NCBI GenBank assembly: GCA_019426215.1
Contig: CM033396.1
Span: 29,031,101 to 29,095,100 of the forward strand
Direction of reading: 5' to 3'
Source: Buddleja alternifolia
Taxonomy: Eukaryota; Streptophyta; Magnoliopsida; Lamiales; Scrophulariaceae
Length of the DNA stretch: 64,000 bases
The translations under genes were made by a program, and so were the position numbers. Shown here in pieces: positions 10,693 through 19,643 of the stretch. Every line of letters starts with the position of its first letter. The first letter of the stretch is position 1. The notes under the pieces were generated by a model that saw only the letters and a list, made by a program, of their open reading frames with translations, did no database searches and was not told the DNA's origin.

Positions 10693-12457
10693 TGTTGGTC
10701 CCAAGTGGTATACAAAAGGGTCTAGAAGGGGGGGGTTGAATAGACCCTTTAGTCTTTTTCGACTTCTTAAAAATTCGTATCACTTTGAAGTATTTGAACG
10801 CTTGACAAGTTTAAGCGCTGGATGTGGCGCTTGAGAAACGTTAACTTAGACTCGGTGATTTCAACGCTTACCAAAGTAGGGCAGAGTTTGGTCACTAAAT
10901 CAGAGTTAGCACAGCGGAAGTATTTTATAGCTTAGCGTTCGATTAATTAATCGAAAGTAGTCGCTTAGTTGTTTTAAGACTTTATCAGAATGTATGCAAT
11001 ATGAATAGTAAATCAGTAAACAATGAATGCTTAAAGAGGTAAATGACACAAGATATTTGTAAGGTTCACTGGGTGATGTAATCCCAGCTACGTCCTTCTT
11101 CTCCTTTTATCAGGGAGGTTTTTCCACTATGATGATTATCGAAGAGTCACACAGAGACTTCTACAAGATAGAGGGGGATTGGATATGATCTCGGAACTCC
11201 TTGGTCACACAGATTTCAGCTCCACTAAAGACCTTCTATCCCCTTGCTTCTTTCACTCAGAAATGGTGCAAGTTACTCTTGATCTCGGAACTCCTTGGTC
11301 ACACAGATTTCAGCTCCAATAGAGATCAGCTTCAACAAGCTTCTTTTACACAAAAATATTGCTTGCAAGTCAACCAGCTTTCTCACTCAGATGAAAGGTG
11401 TTGATGGTTTTGGTCACGGGTTTGTTTGTTTTTGGAAAGTTCAAACAACTTGGGGATATCTCAATGGTAGTATAGGTTCTTCTTAAAAGGAGATTTGAGA
11501 TATGGGTGACTGTGTCTGGAATATTTGTGAAAAGCTTATATGGATATTTGGCTATGATTTTCAGTAAGCTTTTCTTTCAACAAAGTAGGTATTTTTGCCT
11601 TTTTTTGTGTGTATATGTGTCACTTTACTTGTTTGTTGAAAGAGCTATTTATAAGGTATTGGTGGTTTTTGTCCATTTGACATGGTTGGAGTCTCGTTTC
11701 CCCAAACATTCCTTGAGTTCAGACATTTCTAACTTTGGGTATATTTAATTGGTTAGGCATGGTCTTGGTTTCATAAATCTGACAGTCTAGGTCAAAGATA
11801 TGGCTTGCCCATAAGTTATAGTGCTTATATTTTAATAGCACTTATCCGACTTTTAATGCATCTTGTCTTATTTCCGTTGGAAATAATTCGTCCGTTTGAT
11901 TCATGCATTTTTAAGTCTTTGGATGGTTTTGGGTTTGGATTTTTCAGGTTACGTTCTTTGTAGATTGTGTTGGTTTAACCTTTTTGGACGCTTGCTGAAG
12001 AGAATAGTTATTCTCGTGTATTGGACAGACGCTTGGACTGATCCTGAGTTTCTTCTCTTTATTTCAGACGCTTACTCTTCAATCTTGTCTTGATGGTCTC
12101 ACTGAGAATTCCGTCATTTCACTTGATGTTGAGTATTCGGCCTGAGTTATCCATTCGTAGTTTGAGCACTGGGATAATCCCTAAAGCGTTTGACGGACGC
12201 TTCAAGATATCTTTATCCATTGTAGCTTCAGACGCTTGATCTTTACCTTCATCACTTGGTAGACTCACCCAGAATTTTCCTAAGTGATTTAGTGTCACAT
12301 ACTTAGTGAATTCTACAAAGATAAATACTATAAGCCTAAGATAAATAAGCTTTCAGGTACTTATACATAACATTCTATGAAAGCTTTTACACTTTTCGGG
12401 GTCTAACAGGAAGTCCTATTTGTCATCATCAAAACATCTAATATGAAATTCCTAACA
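10693..12457 (-). repeat. 3' LTR of Sire-1 (1,765 bp)
   Basis: Its plus-strand left edge reads TGTTGGTCCCAAGTGG and its right edge CCTAACA, followed by the polypurine tract. It aligns along its length with the 1,501-bp LTR at 53766-55266 (same edges, same GTAAGGTTCACTGGGT block). Part of the extra length is a 94-bp tandem duplication at 11187-11370. Confidence 0.85.
11187..11370. repeat. 94-bp tandem duplication inside the Sire-1 LTR
   Basis: GATCTCGGAACTCCTTGGTC starts at 11187 and again at 11281, followed in both by CACACAGATTTCAGCTCCA. The rest of the two units then diverges. The Sire-2 LTR has only one such unit (near 54243). Confidence 0.8.
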
Positions 12458-12473
12458 ATTTCCCCATTTTTGA
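12458..12473 (-). promoter_or_regulatory. Polypurine tract of Sire-1
   Basis: The minus strand reads CAAAAATGGGGAAAT right before the LTR start TGTTAGG. The same place in Sire-2 reads AAAAAGGGGGAAAT. Confidence 0.75.
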
Positions 12474-12644
12474 TGATGGCAATACTTATTTAGTTCAAGC
12501 ATTAGATACCTAAAGTGAAGGTTAGCGTAAGTTGGTAAGTTAGTTTGAGCTTTAACGAGATGTTTCAGCTGTAAAATGCATTTTATATATATATTTCATA
12601 GTACAGGCATTTTACAACTAAAAAGAGAGAAGCACAAAAAAAAA

Positions 12645-13418
12645 TCAAGATCGTGACTTGATCTTGTATCTCTTAGTCATTTCAGCACGGATTGCTTCAA
12701 TTATCTGATCTTCTAACGTCATCATCGCAGCATGATCTTTACTGATTATGTGCTTGTTTTCTTGAACTTGTCGTGCCTTAAAGGCAATGAAGTGTTTATC
12801 CCATTCCTCTGGACTGATGCCTATGCATCGTAGGCAAATTCTGAAGGTTTGGTCGAAGTCAGACATTTTTCTTTCTAAGGCTAATACTGCTGGATCAGAT
12901 GGTTCTGGAATTGATGCTCTGAGAAGAGGAATGTCAAACTGTTCAAGCAGTGCTCTTGAAGGCAATGGAAGAGTTGGATAGAGCATTCTGGGAGTTTCTT
13001 TCTTATTGGACGCTTCAACCGATGTAGTTACCCAAGAGGGATAGGGATACCTTGGTTCTGTACTCAGTGTGAGAGAAGTATCAATATGTTGACGCTTGGA
13101 TGGTGGAGGAGGAACTTGATCTTTAGATGTTGACGATTTCCTCTTTTCTCCCTTCTTTTCCCCCTTATTGCCATCATCAGTCTGTATGAAATGCTGAGTA
13201 AGAAGACTGACTTGAGTAGCAATCTGAGCGACAGAGGCCTCAAGAGTGGTTAGACGCTGGTCGAAATGTTCTTTCATGACCAGGAGTTGAGCGTGATTAG
13301 CGTCTGTGAGAGAGGTCTCTAGAGCCGTGAACCGGTCTTGTAGATCATTGGTTAAAGCCACATGACTTGCCTGAGTAGCTGTAGATAGTTGCTGTATTTG
13401 AGTGAGGCATTCAGTCAT
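12645..13418 (-). CDS. Sire-1 env-position ORF, C-terminal coiled-coil part
   Basis: This 257-codon open frame overlaps the upstream ORF by ATGA (13415-13418). The frame is also open upstream of its ATG, encoding a plausible tail (FDPTYQVPIEYLKH) back to about 13530, so the two ORFs are probably one protein split by a single-base indel there. Residues 1-75 show heptad-like spacing (LQDRFTALETSL, FDQRLTTLEASV), i.e. a coiled coil. Next come a lysine-rich stretch (KGEKKGEKRKSS), a proline run and a conserved-looking C-terminal block. There is no membrane segment. A comparable coiled-coil tail, also broken by a frameshift, ends the Sire-2 copy. Confidence 0.7.
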   Translation of the reverse strand: MTECLTQIQQLSTATQASHVALTNDLQDRFTALETSLTDANHAQLLVMKEHFDQRLTTLEASVAQIATQVSLLTQHFIQTDDGNKGEKKGEKRKSSTSKDQVPPPPSKRQHIDTSLTLSTEPRYPYPSWVTTSVEASNKKETPRMLYPTLPLPSRALLEQFDIPLLRASIPEPSDPAVLALERKMSDFDQTFRICLRCIGISPEEWDKHFIAFKARQVQENKHIISKDHAAMMTLEDQIIEAIRAEMTKRYKIKSRS

Positions 13419-16400
13419 GGACGGTTGAGCGTCGGGAAGTGCAGTGCTGACTCGAGGCTTAAAACGAGATGTGTGTTTGAGATATTCAATAGGTACTTGA
13501 TAAGTAGGATCAAATACTGTTCCTCGAAGCTCTGGGCAGTGTTGGACTCGGTGGATGCAGTAGAGTCGGATTCAGTTGGACTGGGGGAATGAGGCGCTTG
13601 AGGTAATTCTAATAAGCGCTCAGGAGCAGGTAACGTGTCAGCTGGTGCTGCAGTAAATTCTGATTCTATACGGCTAAAGTCCGTAAACCGAAAGTCCAAG
13701 CTGGCAAACGGCTCATCTGCATATGGATACGTAGCAATCTGCAGAAGTTCATTCAAATGTAGAGTGGGGAGATAAGTACCTTGAATGAACGTTCTGATAG
13801 GACTATCCAGGGGCCTGATATACATTGGCCCGAGGATATCCAACACATGAGTGGGAAAGATTTTGGAGGGCGCTTGGCAGATGGAGAATAAGGCATCTGG
13901 GCAATAGTGTTGTGAGAAGCCAATTAGCCGATCTGTTGGGAGAGTCTTCGGTTTCCGAGAGTCGGGAACGTGGAGCCGGTAATACTCTTCCAAGTATGGG
14001 TAGATGGCTGAAGCAAGCGCTTGAGATCTTTCTAGCAGCGATAAAACAAAATCATAGTGACTGAAGACTTCTTGTCGAATAGACGGAAGAAGTGGATATC
14101 CTCTGAAAGGATTGATCCGAGAGCCATCCCATTGTCGCAGATTTTCTGTGAAGATTTTGTCGAATAGGGAGACTGGAGGCATAATTGCCATCATGAAAGA
14201 AAAGTTGTCTTCACAGTGGCTAGGGGTGCAGTTCAGACAGGACAGGGGAGAAGAGCCACTGGTGGACGCTTGATCAGCAAAGCGTAGAGAAGAGTTGGCC
14301 AGTTTGTGCAATGCTTGTCTTAAGCGGTGTTCAGGTTGATGGCGGATCAGAGGCAGCTTCAGAACGGGTCCAAGTCTATGTTGGCGCTGCGTTAGCATGT
14401 AGCGTGCAAATTTGGTCTTTTTATCATGAATCCCTATTCTGAACAGATGGGGAGCACTAACCAAGTCTTCAAATTTATACGTGTCACCCATGTAAGCTTC
14501 AGCCCATCTTATCTCAGTCATACAATACTCAGTTCCTGCATTAAGTATAGCACGAAACCCTTGGTGATGAATATCACAGATGGATTCAAAACGATACCTG
14601 TCTGGTTGGTAGTTAGCGTTCCAGACGCAGTCAAAATATGCATCGGTTTCAAGTTGAATCATCTCGGTCAGGGAAGCTGGACGCTCACCGGCATGTACTC
14701 CTTTATTCTTCCACAGGAGGAGAGGATTAGCTGAGCGCTTGTTTTCCCTACTTTTGACCAGTGTTGGAGAGTGAGAATAGCCTTCTCTGTTTAGTAGCCC
14801 TTCCGTTGGGTTCAGAAGCTTATCCTGACGCTCATAGACTCTGATGTTGTAGTCTCTGAGAGCGAAGCCAGTGGGTTTGCTTGTCCCACAGTCCAGATAA
14901 TAAGCTAAATCAACATCAGCTCTAGGAGTCTTGCCTCCTTGCCGCTGTGCTTGGAGAGTTACGGAAGCCGGGATGTGTTTGGGAGTCTTCCCGAGTTCAA
15001 GAGCTGTGTAGTAAGCTTCATCAGCTGGGGTTGAGGCTGTGTTAAAGAGAGTGTTGCGTACAGCCAGATCAAACTTTATGAGCTTGGCGATATCATTTTC
15101 GGCATTGATAAGACTTTCTTCATTGTATCCTGCAGGTATGAAGGTCTCTGCGGGCGCTGGAGGCAAATAATCGACTGAGTGATCGATAGTCTTTAAGGGA
15201 TCCAGCTTGAAGAAATGTCGATGAATCACAACGTCGTTAGCATCGCTCTGACCTTCTGAGCGTGCCTCTGTTGTACTAGGTAGTGCAAGCAATGGTTGAG
15301 CCCTTGGGATTTCAGGTTCATCAGGCTCAAGATTTGTAGATTCGATGGCAGCTTCATGTGCGATGGCCACAATGTGGGCCATATCAACATCCAGATGGAC
15401 ATCAACTGGTGTTTCAAAGGATGATATCGGGACAGCAGCTATGGCTTTATCACGTTGTGTGGCCTCAGAAGAAATGGCAGCAGTTGGACGCTTACGTCTC
15501 TTGAAGATACGCTTCACATTTATACCTTCGGCGGGGAACGCTTGAGTCTGTGGAACTGCAGGTTCTTCAAAGTCAATATTTTTGAGAACCTTTTCCAGAT
15601 CTTTCCGACTAATGAGGGGTATAGAATCCTCGTCATCTTCATCGCTTTTGATAGGTTGAGCCTTGGGCTTTCGAGGAGCCCGTTTCTTTGTGACAGTGGG
15701 ACGCTTCACATTACGTTTGTCTTTCTCCTGATCTGGACGCTCAACCTCCTCATCTGACGCTGCTCGGATAACTTGGCGCTCAGAGAGAGGCTTAGCAGCA
15801 CCTCCAACTTTGGGTGGATTGAAGAGATTATTGATGATTCTTGGCCCATAGAACTTATGCTTGGCCACGGTGACTCCTGCTGAAGAGGTGCACTCTGCTC
15901 GAAAAATTAGATCACTTAAAACTAGACCATAAGGTCTGTTTGAAGTGTGTAGACTGTATCTGAACCTGCTGAATATATAGGCGCTCCAGTTGATTTTTAT
16001 CTTGAGCAGGATGGCAGTCATCATCTGGAACTGGGTTGGGTTGATTTTGTCGAAGGTTCCCACTCTGCATTCAATGTTTTTACTGCAGAAATCAGCCAAG
16101 ACTCGATACCTGTTCACTATATCTTTCTTCTCAAAATATGGTTTGTATGGAACATCATCGTAAGCGCTAATCTGAGTCCAGACTTCTTGAATTTGTTCTT
16201 CAGTGATAGTGTCTAAAGTGGCTCCAGCATTAGGTAGAGAGAAATTCTGGGCAATAGAGGCCGCAGAGAGAGTGAACGTCTTTGATTCCTTCTTGGAGAC
16301 AGGAAACAAACAAGTGATGGAAGTCTCATCGTCAGACAGTCGAGCATTTCTCCAGAAGAATTCTAGTTCTTCAGGAAACATATACGAGTATTTTGTGAGA

Positions 16401-16552
16401 AATTTCTGAAGCCCAGCCTCTGCTACAGAATCCATCATTTCCGTTAAATCAATTTGGGGGTTTTCATAGAGAAACTTCCAATCAACTATAAGGCCTTTAG
16501 TGACCTTAACAACAACTTCAGTGGTTCCAGCAGTAGCTTTCTTGGGTGCCAT
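13415..16552 (-). CDS. Sire-1 env-position ORF, main part (unknown function)
   Basis: This is an open frame of 1,045 codons. I start it at the ATG at 16550-16552 (MAPKKATAG) because the Sire-2 copy starts MAPKSSKS; the frame stays open 45 codons upstream. Residues about 30-260 (EFFWRNARLSDDET, IECRVGTFDKINP, AILLKIKINWSAYIF) resemble the 'putative plant transposon protein' domain (PF20167-like, from memory). A basic linker follows (KKRAPRKPKAQP, FKRRKRPT). About residues 430-930 form a second domain shared with Sire-2, with SANPLLLWKNKG, AGERP, IRWAEAYMGDTYKFEDLV, RYMLTQRQHR and FPTHVLDILGPMYI. There is no signal peptide or long hydrophobic helix, so an envelope role is unsupported. Its function is unknown. 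It is remarkably free of stops for an element whose gag is ruined. Confidence 0.75.
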   Translation of the reverse strand: MAPKKATAGTTEVVVKVTKGLIVDWKFLYENPQIDLTEMMDSVAEAGLQKFLTKYSYMFPEELEFFWRNARLSDDETSITCLFPVSKKESKTFTLSAASIAQNFSLPNAGATLDTITEEQIQEVWTQISAYDDVPYKPYFEKKDIVNRYRVLADFCSKNIECRVGTFDKINPTQFQMMTAILLKIKINWSAYIFSRFRYSLHTSNRPYGLVLSDLIFRAECTSSAGVTVAKHKFYGPRIINNLFNPPKVGGAAKPLSERQVIRAASDEEVERPDQEKDKRNVKRPTVTKKRAPRKPKAQPIKSDEDDEDSIPLISRKDLEKVLKNIDFEEPAVPQTQAFPAEGINVKRIFKRRKRPTAAISSEATQRDKAIAAVPISSFETPVDVHLDVDMAHIVAIAHEAAIESTNLEPDEPEIPRAQPLLALPSTTEARSEGQSDANDVVIHRHFFKLDPLKTIDHSVDYLPPAPAETFIPAGYNEESLINAENDIAKLIKFDLAVRNTLFNTASTPADEAYYTALELGKTPKHIPASVTLQAQRQGGKTPRADVDLAYYLDCGTSKPTGFALRDYNIRVYERQDKLLNPTEGLLNREGYSHSPTLVKSRENKRSANPLLLWKNKGVHAGERPASLTEMIQLETDAYFDCVWNANYQPDRYRFESICDIHHQGFRAILNAGTEYCMTEIRWAEAYMGDTYKFEDLVSAPHLFRIGIHDKKTKFARYMLTQRQHRLGPVLKLPLIRHQPEHRLRQALHKLANSSLRFADQASTSGSSPLSCLNCTPSHCEDNFSFMMAIMPPVSLFDKIFTENLRQWDGSRINPFRGYPLLPSIRQEVFSHYDFVLSLLERSQALASAIYPYLEEYYRLHVPDSRKPKTLPTDRLIGFSQHYCPDALFSICQAPSKIFPTHVLDILGPMYIRPLDSPIRTFIQGTYLPTLHLNELLQIATYPYADEPFASLDFRFTDFSRIESEFTAAPADTLPAPERLLELPQAPHSPSPTESDSTASTESNTAQSFEEQYLILLIKYLLNISNTHLVLSLESALHFPTLNRP

Positions 16553-17672
16553 TAGTGAGAAGTAGACAGAGATTACGAATGAAAATTTTTGTTTTTGAAA
16601 AAGAGAGATAATTTTTTTCTTGCACGAATGTAATAGAGTATAAGAGTGTTTGTGTTCTGCAGAAAGTGTGTTTTTGAGATACTTCAATTTGAATGTTCTG
16701 TGTGTTTGAAGTTTGAGATGTTGACACGTGGAGGAATATAAATCTCAGCCATTAAAATATAACTGTGGACGTGAATTTAGATTAAATAGGCACGGTTTCT
16801 TTTAGTAACTGCCACATATACTATTTTGAAGTCCGATTAAAAGTTTGAAACAGAGACTTTTGATATACTGAGAGTGATACGTGTGCCCATGAAAAGCGGA
16901 TACGTTCTTTATGAAAACTGTTCGGGAACCATAATTTTGAACAACTATTCAAATGCCCGCCAAAAATTTGTTAAAGCGTCCGGACCTATTCAGAATGACG
17001 CTTGAAACAATTCAGTGTTATGTGGACGCTTGAGAATCTTGAGGGTCTCTTTCAAGTAACATTTTGTGCTTTAGCGGTCATTGTAACATATAGAATTATT
17101 CCTTTCAGAGTGTATATGAGGACACAGTTTCCCAGTACTTATCATTATGTCTTGGTAGCAGTGTTTTACTTTTGGTTTAAAATATTCAGCGCTGGTTGTA
17201 TTCGTCTAAGATACATGGTAATTGTACTGACGCGTGTACATGTGCTGAACCATCTTTGAAAAACATGATGAGTACCCATGGGTTTTCTTGAGCGAAGGGT
17301 GAGGAATGTCAAGTCAGCATTAATTGCATTGATTGACTAATCCACTTTCTCGTTTTAGCGTAGGGTAATGTACGCTTGCTTTTAAAGGGTCTTTTTACTA
17401 ACTGCTTTAGCCGGGAATAAAGCTAAGCGTTTAGTTTATTTTGAAAGAAGTGCAGACGCTAAGACAGATTTGTGTAATAAGCGTCAAAAGGATTTAAGTG
17501 TATGGTGCTAAGTGCGTATGACCGATGCAAGGGAAAACATTTTTGGTCATATTCACTTAAGTATAGTTAGCTCTTTTAAGGTTCCCCCTATGTAGGTTCC
17601 CCATAAATTTCATAACATATAGTGAATTCCCCCTAAATTTCATGCCTAACAAAAGTATGATGTTTCGAATGA
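16553..17672. other. Spacer between Sire-1 pol and env-position ORF
   Basis: About 1.1 kb without a convincing ORF. It carries several copies of GACGCTT/AAGCGTC (near 16975, 16999, 17026, 17455). It may hold the promoter or splice acceptor for the downstream ORF, but no specific site is evident. Sire-2 has a similar spacer at 59862-60749. Confidence 0.5.
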
Positions 17673-19643
17673 TTAAGCATTTAGATCAATCATACCTAGT
17701 TCACTTCTTAAAGTGAGAAAACGTTGTTCGTTAAGCGCTTTGGTGAAGATATCTGTCAGTTGCTTTTCTGTACCAATGAAGTGCATGGAGATATCTTTCT
17801 TTTGAACGTGGTCACGTAGAAAGTGATAGCGAATGTCAATGTGTTTGGTTCTAGAGTGAAGAACTGGATTTTGAGTCATTGCTAAGGCGCTTTGATTGTC
17901 GCAATGGATAGGAGTTGGATCTAGGATTATTCCATAATCTCTAAGTTGTTGCCTCATCCAAAGAATTTGTGCACAACAACTTCCAGCGGCTACATACTCA
18001 GCTTCAGCGGTGGAAGTAGCGATGGACTGTTGCTTCTTACTATGCCATGAAATTAGTCTATCACCTAGAAATTGACATGTTCCACTAGTACTTTTTCTAT
18101 CTATTTTGCATCCTGCAAAATCTACATCTGAGTAACCAATTAGTTCAAAAGGAGAATCCCTAGGATACCATAAGCCCACATTTTGTGTGCCTTTTAGGTA
18201 CTTAAGGATCCTTTTAGCAGCAATTAAGTGTGATTCTCTAGGATCAGCTTGAAATCGTGCACACATGCATACTGAGAACATAATATCAGGTCTACTAGCT
18301 GTAAGATAAAGAAGTGATCCAATAATACCTCTATAGTTAGTGATATCAATTTTCTTTCCATTATCATCTCTATCTAGCTTAAGCGTTTGGCTCATTGGAA
18401 TTTTTGAAGGTGATGCATTTTCCATACCAAATTTCTTGATCATATCTCTAGTATATTTAGTTTGATTTATGAATATGCCATTAGGGAGTTGTTTAACTTG
18501 TAATCCTAGGAAGAAAGTTAATTCACCCATCATGCTCATTTCAAATTGATCTTGCATCATCTTCGAAAATTTCTCACATAGACGCTTATTGGTAGATCCA
18601 AATATAATATCATCAACATAAATTTGAACTAGGAGAATATCTCCATTATGGGTAATTTTGAATAACGTTGTGTCAACGCTGCCTTTTGAAAAGCCTTTAC
18701 CTATAAGGAAGATAGAAAGAGTGTCATACCATGCTCGTGGTGCTTGTTTAAGACCATAGAGTGCCTTGTCCAATTTGTAAACCATGCTTTTCCCATGGTT
18801 GTTGATGAATCCTGGTGGTTGCTCCACATATACTTCTTCTTGGAGTTTACCATTTAGAAATGCACTCTTTACGTCCATTTGATACACTGTAAATTTGTTA
18901 AATGCTGCAAACGCTAGAAACATGCGGATTGCTTCAAGACGGGCAACTGGAGCGTATGTTTCATCAAAGTCGATGCCCTCTTCTTGACAGTATCCCTGAG
19001 CTACGAGTCTGGCTTTGTTTCTAATCACAATCCCATTCTCATCCATTTTGTTTCTATAGACCCATCTAGTTCCAATGACCCCTTGGTGGGTTGGTCTTGG
19101 TACTAGCGTCCATACCTCATTTCTTTCAAATTGGTTTAGCTCTTCTTGCATGGCTTCTATCCAACTTGGATCGTTAAGCGCTTCATCCAGTTTCTTTGGT
19201 TCCATTTGAGATAGGAAGCTTGCAAACATGGCCTCATTTATTGTAGCGGCTCTTGTTCTAACGGGTGCTCCAATATCTCCAATAATTAGTTCTGGTGGAT
19301 GGTCTCTGAGCCATTTTCTGTCTGGTTGGAACGGGTTAAGAGATTGATCTAACGTTTGATTAAACTGTGCAGGCGCTTGACCAATTCCTTGCGTAGGTGC
19401 TTCAGTGTTTATAGTTTGAGTTTGCTCTTGATGAACATTCCCTTCATGATCATCAGCGTTTCTTGCGATGTCATCGTTGATGTCTTTACGAGTAGTCTTA
19501 GGATTAAGTACAATGATTTCATTATCTTCATCAATATCACTATCATCACAAAGATTGATTTGTGACGCTTGTTGAGATAAATCTTCAATTCCTGCATCAT
19601 TAATATTAACCTTACTCGGTTCTTGGTTAGCATCATCAAACAC
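17673..19643 (-). CDS. Sire-1 reverse transcriptase and RNase H
   Basis: The frame is 656 codons. An acidic, low-complexity N-terminus ([14 protein letters not shown]) belongs to the integrase-RT linker typical of Sireviruses. RT starts about residue 155 ([20 protein letters not shown]). The catalytic residues are present: [11 protein letters not shown] about 256 and [10 protein letters not shown] about 342. RNase H follows with [11 protein letters not shown] (usually SDADFAG), [19 protein letters not shown] and [12 protein letters not shown], ending DIFTKAL. All catalytic residues look intact, so this segment could encode active enzyme. It is the 3' part of what was a gag-pol frame; the ATG at 19643 is simply the first in the open stretch. 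Confidence 0.9.
   Translation of the reverse strand: MFDDANQEPSKVNINDAGIEDLSQQASQINLCDDSDIDEDNEIIVLNPKTTRKDINDDIARNADDHEGNVHQEQTQTINTEAPTQGIGQAPAQFNQTLDQSLNPFQPDRKWLRDHPPELIIGDIGAPVRTRAATINEAMFASFLSQMEPKKLDEALNDPSWIEAMQEELNQFERNEVWTLVPRPTHQGVIGTRWVYRNKMDENGIVIRNKARLVAQGYCQEEGIDFDETYAPVARLEAIRMFLAFAAFNKFTVYQMDVKSAFLNGKLQEEVYVEQPPGFINNHGKSMVYKLDKALYGLKQAPRAWYDTLSIFLIGKGFSKGSVDTTLFKITHNGDILLVQIYVDDIIFGSTNKRLCEKFSKMMQDQFEMSMMGELTFFLGLQVKQLPNGIFINQTKYTRDMIKKFGMENASPSKIPMSQTLKLDRDDNGKKIDITNYRGIIGSLLYLTASRPDIMFSVCMCARFQADPRESHLIAAKRILKYLKGTQNVGLWYPRDSPFELIGYSDVDFAGCKIDRKSTSGTCQFLGDRLISWHSKKQQSIATSTAEAEYVAAGSCCAQILWMRQQLRDYGIILDPTPIHCDNQSALAMTQNPVLHSRTKHIDIRYHFLRDHVQKKDISMHFIGTEKQLTDIFTKALNEQRFLTLRSELGMIDLNA

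Noticed and set aside
16553..16687. Upstream 45-codon extension of the Sire-1 ORF as a signal peptide
   Set aside because: Its only hydrophobic part (FSFVISVYFSL) is about 11 residues, and Sire-2 conserves the later MAPK start, not this extension.
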